DNA from: Coprococcus sp.
GTDB lineage: Bacteria > Bacillota > Clostridia > Lachnospirales > Lachnospiraceae
NCBI GenBank assembly: GCA_016297495.1
Contig: JAEDGN010000076.1
Span: forward strand, 1-9,552
Reading direction: 5' to 3'
DNA length: 9,552 bases
Below, piece by piece: positions 1 to 5,200 of this stretch (position 1 is the stretch's first letter; the number at the start of each line of letters is the position of its first letter). The translations under genes were made by a program, and so were the position numbers. The notes beneath the pieces were generated by a model that searched no databases, was not told where the DNA came from, and saw only the letters and a list, made by a program, of their open reading frames with translations.

Positions 1-20
1 GGCTGCTTATATCCTTTTTA

Positions 21-49
21 TTGCATGATAACCGAAAATGGTCTATAAT
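21..49 (+). promoter_or_regulatory. Sigma-A type promoter for the ribbon-helix-helix gene
   Basis: A -35 box TTGCAT (21-26) is followed after exactly 17 bases by a perfect -10 box TATAAT (44-49). Transcription would start near 56, giving a leader of about 67 bases before the ATG at 123. This placement also argues against any coding start upstream of the promoter. It is called from consensus match alone. Confidence 0.7.
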
Positions 50-60
50 CATATTAACCA
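39..60. promoter_or_regulatory. Imperfect dyad over the -10 box, candidate operator
   Basis: A 22-base imperfect palindrome has outer arms TGGT (39-42) and ACCA (57-60) and an inner ATA/TAT pair (45-47 with 52-54), so 7 of 11 positions are symmetric. It covers the -10 box and the predicted start of transcription. Arc-type repressors bind short dyads and often control their own promoter, so autoregulation is a reasonable guess. A match of this quality in AT-rich DNA could be chance. Confidence 0.3.
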
Positions 61-122
61 AAATCGATTATTCTATTGCTGTGAATAGGGTAAGAAATCA
101 TGCATACGAAAGAGGAATCATT

Positions 123-296
123 ATGGAAAAGGCGAAGCATTTGGGGTTGAGAATTGATTCAGAAACTTACCGTAAGCTGAAATGGCTGTCTGATTTTGAA
201 GGCTGCTCTATTAATGGCGAAGTGCTCAATCTAATCAGGCGTGCGATTCTGGAAATGGAAAAAGAATGCGGACCATTGGGTAAGGAAGATGATTAG
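123..296 (+). CDS. Small Arc-like ribbon-helix-helix DNA-binding protein
   Basis: This 57-residue protein has the layout of an Arc/MetJ ribbon-helix-helix repressor. A short beta strand (LGLRID, about residues 7-12) would pair with a partner subunit and enter the DNA major groove. Helix A (about 13-27) follows, then helix B beginning near SINGEV (about 29-48). The SxNxEV stretch resembles the start of the second helix of phage P22 Arc. The tail is charged (KEDD). The ATG at 123 has an AGAGGA ribosome binding site at 111-116 with six bases of spacing. The open frame continues upstream to a TTG at 21, but that lies in the promoter's -35 box. No toxin, phage or plasmid partner is visible, so it is an orphan here, possibly autoregulatory or linked to a gene left of the window. 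The fold call is fairly secure; the target is unknown. Confidence 0.75.
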   Translation: MEKAKHLGLRIDSETYRKLKWLSDFEGCSINGEVLNLIRRAILEMEKECGPLGKEDD

Positions 297-323
297 AAGA
301 TAAAAGCATAGTATATTCAGGGG

Positions 324-368
324 AACAGAGCCTGCCGGACTGCAAAAATCAGTTTGGCAGGCTCTGTT
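324..368 (+). terminator. Long hairpin between convergent genes, probable terminator
   Basis: Bases 324-342 pair with 350-368 in a 19-base-pair stem around a seven-base loop (343-349). The outer 13 pairs (AACAGAGCCTGCC with its exact complement) are perfect Watson-Crick, followed by two G-U pairs and four more perfect pairs. The two G-U pairs hold only in the plus-strand RNA; in the minus-strand RNA they become A-C mismatches, so the rightward transcript folds better. It sits in the 82-base gap between the stop at 296 and the opposing stop at 379-381. Neither side has a strong T tract, so it is not a textbook intrinsic terminator. Its position still suggests it separates, or protects the 3' ends of, the two transcripts. 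Confidence 0.65.
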
Positions 369-378
369 ATACGATAGC

Positions 379-2028
379 TTACGAATCCTTCACTTCTGTA
401 TTGGTGACTTCCGGTGAGGAATCGTTATTCTGCTGGCAGGTGCAGTCGGGAGAAGTTGACTGACGATTATAAGGTCTGTTTGACTGACGACTGTAATTCA
501 TGTTTGAGGAATAATTTCCTCTGCTACTGCCTGCCATGCGGCCGTGGCTGTAATTGCTCTGCTGCCGGTTCCGGTTATAATTGCCCAGCATGCGGGTTTG
601 GCTGCAGTCATCCATTCTGTGCTCGTTTCTGTCACAATTATCATCAGGCATCATGGATTCGCGGTGGTCACAATCGTTTTCTTTTGGTTTCATGCACTGG
701 CAGTGTTCATTGATCTGCGGACAGCTGCAGTTGTCGGCGGTTGTGCCGCATACAGAATAGGCAGCCGGCGTGCAGGAAGGTATCCTTGCCAGTGATGCAT
801 TGTCCATTCTGCGGTTTCGCAGCTCTGGTATTGGGTTTTCTCTGACTTCGAAACGATAGTCGCGTCCTCTGCGGCGGATACGGGCTTCGATGACAGCGTG
901 GCTGGCTACCTCGCACAGTGGTTCGTTAACCACATTCTGGTAATAGAAGAAAGGATCATTTTCAGGCAGACAGCCGAGGGGAACGACATCCTCTTTCTTC
1001 TGGGTATTGCCTGTCGTCGTGGCAATAACATTGCGGATATACTCGATATTCGGACCAAGAACGAGGATATCAGGAAATTCGCCGCAGCCGCCGATCACCT
1101 GCTGCCAGTCTCTGCCCTCATATTTTTCCAGAAGTTCTTTGGCTTTGTGAAGATGTGAAATTTCCTGAACCAGGCATTCTTCCCAGATCTTTCGGATGCA
1201 GAGATCACATTCTGTCATCATACAGGAATAGTACAGATAGCATTCTGTATATTCGTGCATGAGAAGGTCTTCAAGCCAGGTGGCTGATGGATCTTTCAGA
1301 CTTTCATACTGGGAGACATGGGCTTCTTCGATCATGCCGATTTCCTGATACAGGCGCCGGCCAAGGTCGGATTTGGAGTAAAATGGAGCTACATTCATGT
1401 AGTAATTCATTGTCTGCTGCTCGGCAGCTGTAATAATGCCGATATTCAGTCTGGTCTGGAGGCTGGCAGTCTCATTATTGATATATCTGAATATGCTGTC
1501 CTTTGGATGGCGGTGCTCAGATATGGTCGGTCTGGCCGGCGTCATTTCTGTGTAACGGCCCACCAGTTTTTCAGGGCAGGTACCGTATTCCAGATCCAGC
1601 AGATTGGCATAACGGTACAGATGATCAAAATCCTCCAGAAGAGCAAAATCCAGTGCATTCTTTACATTGCAGTCATCTTCATGTCTGGCGAGAAAGGCGG
1701 TCAGATCGACGGCCAGCTGTTCATATGTGATCGTATGTTCCAGGACGGTTTCATTTTTAGGCTTCAGGATACTGATCCGTTTCTGCTGCTGCTGTTCGAT
1801 GCGCCGAAGCATGGCCAGCTCTCGCCGCAGATCATTATCCATACAGTGACGGCTGAACTGGTGGGTGAACCATTGGGCTTCGAATTCGGTGCCGTTCATC
1901 AGCACGATTCTAACCTTCGTATATGGATGAACAGTATTCAGGTTATAGGGTGCCGGATACATTGTCTGCCAGTTCATAAAGGTCCGGTCTATGGGCACAG
2001 GTTTTTCTTCAAAGGGATTAAAACTCAT
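379..2028 (-). CDS. Ferritin-like protein with Cys/Asn/Ser-rich tail, possible spore coat component
   Basis: I do not recognise a named family for this 549-residue protein, but its parts are readable. An N-terminal region (about 1-95) includes a beta-like stretch, TKVRIVLMNGTEFEAQWF. Helical segments follow with acidic and histidine residues spaced as in ferritin-like diiron proteins: E203, E234xxH237, E259/E262 and E289xxH292, close to the rubrerythrin spacing of about 30 residues. An earlier pair, E103 and E132 with D135-H136, has the same spacing. The last 130 residues are low in complexity, rich in Asn, Ser, Arg, Gln and Tyr, with CxC pairs (CSC, CQC, CTC) and many other cysteines. There is no signal peptide or membrane helix. 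The ATG lies about eight bases after an AAGGA site (complement of 2038-2042). A sigma-K-like promoter and the coat-like tail suggest a mother-cell sporulation role, perhaps metal binding or oxidant defence at the spore surface. That role is inference; the coding call is firm. Confidence 0.8.
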   Translation of the reverse strand: MSFNPFEEKPVPIDRTFMNWQTMYPAPYNLNTVHPYTKVRIVLMNGTEFEAQWFTHQFSRHCMDNDLRRELAMLRRIEQQQQKRISILKPKNETVLEHTITYEQLAVDLTAFLARHEDDCNVKNALDFALLEDFDHLYRYANLLDLEYGTCPEKLVGRYTEMTPARPTISEHRHPKDSIFRYINNETASLQTRLNIGIITAAEQQTMNYYMNVAPFYSKSDLGRRLYQEIGMIEEAHVSQYESLKDPSATWLEDLLMHEYTECYLYYSCMMTECDLCIRKIWEECLVQEISHLHKAKELLEKYEGRDWQQVIGGCGEFPDILVLGPNIEYIRNVIATTTGNTQKKEDVVPLGCLPENDPFFYYQNVVNEPLCEVASHAVIEARIRRRGRDYRFEVRENPIPELRNRRMDNASLARIPSCTPAAYSVCGTTADNCSCPQINEHCQCMKPKENDCDHRESMMPDDNCDRNEHRMDDCSQTRMLGNYNRNRQQSNYSHGRMAGSSRGNYSSNMNYSRQSNRPYNRQSTSPDCTCQQNNDSSPEVTNTEVKDS

Positions 2029-2056
2029 GATAAAGATTCCTTAATATGTTTTAGGT

Positions 2057-2084
2057 TAACTTATGCAGAAAAGAACCGGCTGTG
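2057..2084 (-). promoter_or_regulatory. Sigma-K-like (mother-cell) promoter for the ferritin-like gene
   Basis: Read on the minus strand, CATAAGTTA (complement of 2057-2065) fits the sigma-K -10 consensus CATAnnnTA exactly. CACA (complement of 2081-2084) fits the -35 consensus mACm, with 15 bases between them, one fewer than the usual 16. Transcription would start near 2050, about 20 bases before the gene's start codon and just upstream of its ribosome binding site. No convincing sigma-A pair is seen on this strand here. Sigma-E uses a related -10, so the exact mother-cell factor is open. Confidence 0.45.
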
Positions 2085-2089
2085 CACAG
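2080..2089. repeat. Perfect 10-base palindrome between divergent promoters
   Basis: CTGTGCACAG is fully self-complementary. It overlaps the proposed -35 element of the leftward promoter and lies about 17 bases upstream of the rightward -35 box. It could be a regulator half-site or a chance palindrome. Confidence 0.35.
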
Positions 2090-2117
2090 AATAAAGCAAA
2101 TAAGGTTGACTTTATTC
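2089..2117. promoter_or_regulatory. Eight-base inverted repeat over the cysE -35 box, candidate operator
   Basis: GAATAAAG (2089-2096) is repeated in perfect inverted orientation as CTTTATTC (2110-2117) after 13 bases. The right arm overlaps the last two bases of the -35 box (2106-2111), so a bound protein would compete with RNA polymerase. The arms are AT-rich, so chance is possible. The regulator encoded at 3200-3631 is the obvious candidate ligand, but this is inference. Confidence 0.35.
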
Positions 2118-2134
2118 ACACTTTGTTTTATAAT
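2106..2134 (+). promoter_or_regulatory. Strong sigma-A promoter for cysE and the Rrf2 gene
   Basis: TTGACT (2106-2111), a 17-base spacer and a perfect TATAAT (2129-2134) give 11 of 12 consensus matches at ideal spacing. Transcription would start near 2141, leaving a leader of about 30 bases before the ATG at 2171. This is the best promoter match noticed in the window. Confidence 0.85.
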
Positions 2135-2139
2135 TCATA

Positions 2140-2157
2140 TAATTCAAGTAGGAATTA
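2140..2157. promoter_or_regulatory. TAATTC-N6-GAATTA dyad at the cysE transcription start, candidate operator
   Basis: Six-base arms TAATTC (2140-2145) and GAATTA (2152-2157) are perfect inverted repeats around six bases. The dyad begins at the predicted transcription start and runs into the ribosome binding site, a good place for a repressor. From memory, GGAATTA-like halves resemble binding sites of CymR, the Rrf2-family cysteine regulator of Bacillales. A site search would be needed to support that. Confidence 0.4.
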
Positions 2158-2165
2158 GGAAGGGG
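2157..2165 (+). promoter_or_regulatory. Ribosome binding site favouring the ATG at 2171
   Basis: AGGAAGGGG lies five bases before the ATG at 2171. A second in-frame ATG at 2225 has only a weaker GGGAGTGG upstream. The upstream site plus the short leader from the promoter favours the longer protein. Confidence 0.6.
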
Positions 2166-2170
2166 TATCT

Positions 2171-3154
2171 ATGCCCTTTTTGACCAATAGTCATACATTT
2201 TTATTAAGACGGGAGTGGATTGACATGATACGGCAGACGATTCAGGATGTGGTTTCCAGTATTACAGAAACCTGCATGGAAGAGGACGTATATGTGACCG
2301 ATGAAGCGGGCATGCACCTGCCTAACAGAGGTGTCATCATCGGTATTATCAAAGATCTGAGACGGGTAATATTTCCGGGGTATTTTGGAGATGAGAATAT
2401 TTCCAGTACGATGCCGGGGTATTTTCTGGGAAATATGCTGACACATATTTATGAGGCTCTGAGAGTGGAGATGGAAGTGGCCTATCTTTATGAAGACAAA
2501 GGAAAGACGGACCGGGAGACCATTTCAAGGAGGGCCAGAGAAGTGTGTGAACGTTTTATAAGCCGGCTGCCTTATATTCAGAAGATGCTTCTCATGGATG
2601 TTCAGGCAGGATTTGACGGTGATCCTGCGGCCAAGAGCAAGGAGGATATTATATTTTCCTATCCGGGGCTGTTTGCAATTTATGTATATCGGATCGCCCA
2701 TGAGCTTTATGTGCAGAACGTTCCTTTTATACCGCGCATCATGACGGAATATGCCCACGGTAAAACTGGTATTGATATCAATTCGGGAGCAGAGATCGGA
2801 CGGTATTTTTTTATCGATCATGGAACGGGTATTGTTGTCGGTGAGACGACAGTTATCGGCGATTATGTGAAGCTGTATCAGGGAGTGACACTGGGTGCAC
2901 TTTCCACAAGAAAGGGGCAGCAGCTTGCCGGTGTGAAGCGTCATCCTACCATCGGTGATCATGTGACGATCTATGCCAATTCGACGATTCTTGGCGGTGA
3001 GACAGAGATTGGATGCCATTCGGTAATTGGCGGCAACTCGTTTATAACAGAAAGCGTTCCTGCCAATACAAGAGTCAGTATCAAGAGTCCTGAGCTGACT
3101 TTTAAAGGCGGCAGTGAGGAAGAAAAAGACAGTCTCTGGGATGATGATCTTTGA
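2171..3154 (+). CDS. cysE: Serine O-acetyltransferase
   Basis: The enzyme transfers acetyl from acetyl-CoA to L-serine, giving O-acetylserine for cysteine synthase in the cytoplasm. The 327-residue protein has a helical N-terminal domain (about 19-190) and a left-handed beta-helix of hexapeptide repeats (about 200-300). Residues matching the E. coli active site are visible: D216-H217 in IDHGTG and H258 in KRHPTI. It is longer than E. coli CysE (273 residues). It carries a longer loop (LSTRKGQQLAG, about 244-254) between the catalytic histidines, as I recall for the long bacterial type sometimes annotated EpsC. The C-terminus lacks the usual GxPA segment and ends in an acidic tail, LWDDDL. Translation could instead start at the ATG at 2225, which would remove 18 residues. 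The downstream Rrf2 gene follows after 45 bases and is probably cotranscribed. Regulation through the promoter dyads is likely but unproven. Confidence 0.92.
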   Translation: MPFLTNSHTFLLRREWIDMIRQTIQDVVSSITETCMEEDVYVTDEAGMHLPNRGVIIGIIKDLRRVIFPGYFGDENISSTMPGYFLGNMLTHIYEALRVEMEVAYLYEDKGKTDRETISRRAREVCERFISRLPYIQKMLLMDVQAGFDGDPAAKSKEDIIFSYPGLFAIYVYRIAHELYVQNVPFIPRIMTEYAHGKTGIDINSGAEIGRYFFIDHGTGIVVGETTVIGDYVKLYQGVTLGALSTRKGQQLAGVKRHPTIGDHVTIYANSTILGGETEIGCHSVIGGNSFITESVPANTRVSIKSPELTFKGGSEEEKDSLWDDDL

Positions 3155-3199
3155 TCCGCAGAGTTGTGTGATGATACAGAAAGAAAGGAAGGTTGTATA

Positions 3200-3631
3200 A
3201 TGAGAATATCGACAAGGGGCAGATATGCGCTGCAGATGATGCTGGATATAGCGACGAATGATCATGGTGAACCGGTCCGTATCAAAGACATTGCTGCCAG
3301 ACAGGAAATATCAGTGAAGTATCTTGAGCAGATTGTTTCTATTCTGACGAAGGCGGGGTATGTGAAAAGTATCAGAGGGCCTCAGGGTGGCTATCGTCTG
3401 GCCAGACAGCCAAAGGATTATACAGTTGGAATGATTCTGAGACTGACGGAAGGAGATCTGTCTCCGGCAGCCTGCGCAGACAAGGATTATGACTGCCCGA
3501 AGATGGTGGACTGTGTGTCGGTACGTATCTGGAGGGAACTGGATGAAGCCATTAATCAGGTAATTGATAAATATACGCTGGCGGATATGCTGGAATGGCA
3601 GGAAGCCAGAGGCAATGATTACGTAATTTAA
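3200..3631 (+). CDS. Rrf2-family transcriptional regulator with IscR-like cysteines
   Basis: This 143-residue protein opens with MRISTRGRYALQMMLDIA, typical of the Rrf2 family. A winged helix-turn-helix follows (about 25-70, including ISVKYLEQIV and the wing RGPQGGYRL), then a long dimerisation helix near the C-terminus. Three cysteines, C92, C99 and C105, form C-x6-C-x5-C, almost the C-x5-C-x5-C of the Fe-S sensor IscR. They are placed where IscR binds its [2Fe-2S] cluster. B. subtilis CymR, the Rrf2 regulator of cysteine metabolism, lacks these cysteines as I recall it. The location beside cysE suggests control of cysteine supply or Fe-S assembly, perhaps including its own operon. The ATG at 3200 has an AAAGGAAGG site (3184-3192) seven bases upstream; an upstream in-frame TTG at 3164 lacks a comparable site. 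No clear terminator follows. Family is near certain; the ligand is inferred. Confidence 0.88.
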   Translation: MRISTRGRYALQMMLDIATNDHGEPVRIKDIAARQEISVKYLEQIVSILTKAGYVKSIRGPQGGYRLARQPKDYTVGMILRLTEGDLSPAACADKDYDCPKMVDCVSVRIWRELDEAINQVIDKYTLADMLEWQEARGNDYVI

Positions 3632-3778
3632 ATAAAAGCGTCCGAGTGCCCGTTTTGTCGGCAGAAATATCCAATTGATGCGATTGTGAATAGTCCCGGA
3701 TATTCAAAACTGTAAGAAAGGTCTGGTCAAACATACAGATTTATGGTAGATTAGAAGAGGAACGGAGGACACCGGTAT

Positions 3779-4492
3779 ATGATGAAGGATTTAAAGAGAA
3801 TATTATTAAAACTAAGTGGTGAAGCTCTGGCCGGCGGCAGGGGGTTCGGCTTTGATGAAGCAACCTGTCTTGAAGTAGCCGGTCAGGTGAAGCAGATTAC
3901 AGACAGAGGAACACAGGTGGCCATTGTTATCGGCGGCGGCAATTTCTGGCGTGGCCGCAACAGCAGCAAGATCATTGAACGGACGAAGTCTGATCAGATC
4001 GGTATGCTGGGTACTATCATGAACTGTGTTTATGTATCGGAGATTTTCAGGACACTGGGCATGAAGACGGAGGTATACACACCGTTCGTATGCGGATCTT
4101 TTACCAAGCTTTTTTCAAAAGATTCGGCAGTGGCTGATCTGAATGCAGGCAAGGTCGTATTTTTTGCCGGAGGAACAGGTCATCCATATTTTTCCACGGA
4201 TACAGGAACGACACTGCGCGCCATTGAGATTGAGGCAGATGCCATTTTACTGGCGAAGGCAGTGGATGGTGTTTACGACAGTGATCCGAAGACCAATCCG
4301 GAAGCGAAGAAGTTTGACACGGTCAGCATCCAGCAGGTCGTGGATGACAGACTGCAGGTTGTGGATCTGACAGCGACTATCATGTGTATGGAGAATAAGA
4401 TGCCGATGGTAGTATTTGGACTGAATGAGCCGGACAGTATTGTGAAGACTTTGTATGGAGATTTTACAGGTACTTATGTGACTGTAGACTGA
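3779..4492 (+). CDS. pyrH: UMP kinase (uridylate kinase)
   Basis: It phosphorylates UMP to UDP with ATP, the committing step toward UTP and CTP, in the cytoplasm as a hexamer. The 237 residues have the amino-acid-kinase fold and the bacterial PyrH motifs in order: LLKLSGEAL (9-17), the glycine loop GGGNFWRGR (52-60), SDQIGMLGT (71-79), GGTGHPYFSTDT (131-142) and VDGVYDSDP (162-170). Length is normal for the family. A GGAGG site (3764-3768) precedes the ATG by ten bases; the next codon is also ATG, so either may be used. The 147 bases upstream contain no gene, only a weak possible promoter (TGGTCA at 3724-3729, TAGATT at 3747-3752) and a 7-base inverted repeat (3666-3672 with 3698-3704). The common rpsB-tsf neighbours are not directly upstream. 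frr follows after 31 bases. Confidence 0.96.
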   Translation: MMKDLKRILLKLSGEALAGGRGFGFDEATCLEVAGQVKQITDRGTQVAIVIGGGNFWRGRNSSKIIERTKSDQIGMLGTIMNCVYVSEIFRTLGMKTEVYTPFVCGSFTKLFSKDSAVADLNAGKVVFFAGGTGHPYFSTDTGTTLRAIEIEADAILLAKAVDGVYDSDPKTNPEAKKFDTVSIQQVVDDRLQVVDLTATIMCMENKMPMVVFGLNEPDSIVKTLYGDFTGTYVTVD

Positions 4493-4523
4493 TGAAGATA
4501 AAATACCAGGAGGATATATATTT

Positions 4524-5081
4524 ATGAGTAATGAGAAATTACAGCCATATGAAACGAAGATGGAGAAGTCCTTAAATGCTTTGGAACGCGAATATACGAC
4601 TATTCGTGCCGGTCGTGCCAATCCGCATATTCTTGATAAGCTGAGAGTGGATTATTACGGAACACCGACACCGCTTCAGCAAGTGGGCAATATCACTGTT
4701 CCTGAGGCAAGAATTCTGATGATCCAGCCATGGGAGAGCAAGATGATCAAAGCTATTGAGAAGGCGATTCTGGCATCTGATATTGGTATTACCCCATCCA
4801 ACGACGGCAAGGCTATCCGCCTTGTGTTCCCTGAACTGACAGAGGAACGCCGTAAGGATCTTGCGAAGGATGTGAAAAAGAAGGGTGACGCTGCAAAGGT
4901 GGCTATCCGCAATATCCGTCGTGACGGCAATGACGCATTCAAGAAGAGCAATAAGGCTAAAGAGATTTCTGAGGATGAGTATTCCGAACTTGAAGAGAAG
5001 CTTCAGAAGCTGACTGACAAGTATATTGCCAAGGTTGATAAGGCAATCGAAGCCAAGACAAAAGAAATCATGACAGTATAG
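4524..5081 (+). CDS. frr: Ribosome recycling factor
   Basis: With EF-G it splits post-termination ribosomes so that they can start again. The 185-residue length is standard. The three-helix-bundle arms include the N-terminal helix and RAGRANPHILD (28-38). The hinge region begins at VDYYGTPTPLQQVGNI (42-57), and the conserved C-terminal stretch AIRNIRRDGND (127-137) contains the arginine equivalent to the essential E. coli R132. An AGGAGG ribosome binding site (4508-4513) lies ten bases before the ATG. It follows pyrH as in most bacteria. The gap to uppS is 119 bases, the widest inside this gene string, and holds a hairpin. Confidence 0.97.
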   Translation: MSNEKLQPYETKMEKSLNALEREYTTIRAGRANPHILDKLRVDYYGTPTPLQQVGNITVPEARILMIQPWESKMIKAIEKAILASDIGITPSNDGKAIRLVFPELTEERRKDLAKDVKKKGDAAKVAIRNIRRDGNDAFKKSNKAKEISEDEYSELEEKLQKLTDKYIAKVDKAIEAKTKEIMTV

Positions 5082-5108
5082 TCTGTCATTTTATATGGGA
5101 GATGAATT

Positions 5109-5152
5109 GGGGCTGCTGCAGAATCTGTATAGATAGAGGATGCAACAGCCTC
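5109..5152 (+). repeat. Hairpin in the frr-uppS gap
   Basis: Bases 5109-5120 (GGGGCTGCTGCA) can pair with 5141-5152 (TGCAACAGCCTC): ten Watson-Crick pairs, one G-U pair and one C-A mismatch. A small inner stem lies in the loop (ATCT 5123-5126 with AGAT 5131-5134, loop GTAT). No T tract follows, so it is not an obvious terminator. It could be an RNA-processing or stability element adjusting uppS and later genes relative to pyrH-frr. Confidence 0.4.
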
Positions 5153-5186
5153 CATCGTACATAAGGGAATAGGGATACATCTGTGT

Positions 5187-5195
5187 GAAAGGTGG
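5187..5195 (+). promoter_or_regulatory. Ribosome binding site deciding the uppS start
   Basis: GAAAGGTGG ends five bases before the ATG at 5201. An alternative in-frame GTG at 5192 falls inside this site and has nothing suitable upstream, so the ATG is preferred. Confidence 0.7.
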
Positions 5196-5200
5196 TTTTT

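Noticed and set aside
414..713. Cysteine-rich plus-strand frame that could pass for a small metal-binding protein
   Set aside because: Its cysteines mirror the repetitive tail codons of the minus-strand gene; there is no start signal.
1318..2094. A 258-codon plus-strand open frame opposite the ferritin-like gene
   Set aside because: It has no ribosome binding site and no recognisable motifs, and lies wholly opposite a frame with metal-ligand motifs, a ribosome binding site and a promoter. It looks like an antisense shadow.
3164..3199. Upstream TTG extension of the Rrf2 gene
   Set aside because: Family members start at MRIST or MKIST, and the AAAGGAAGG site sits correctly for the ATG at 3200.
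2525..3265. A 246-codon minus-strand frame across cysE
   Set aside because: It is antisense to clear hexapeptide-repeat coding sequence, with no motifs and no promoter or ribosome binding site noticed.
3666..3704. Seven-base inverted repeat AATATCC/GGATATT after the Rrf2 gene as a terminator
   Set aside because: The stem is short and AT-rich, with a 25-base loop and no T tract.
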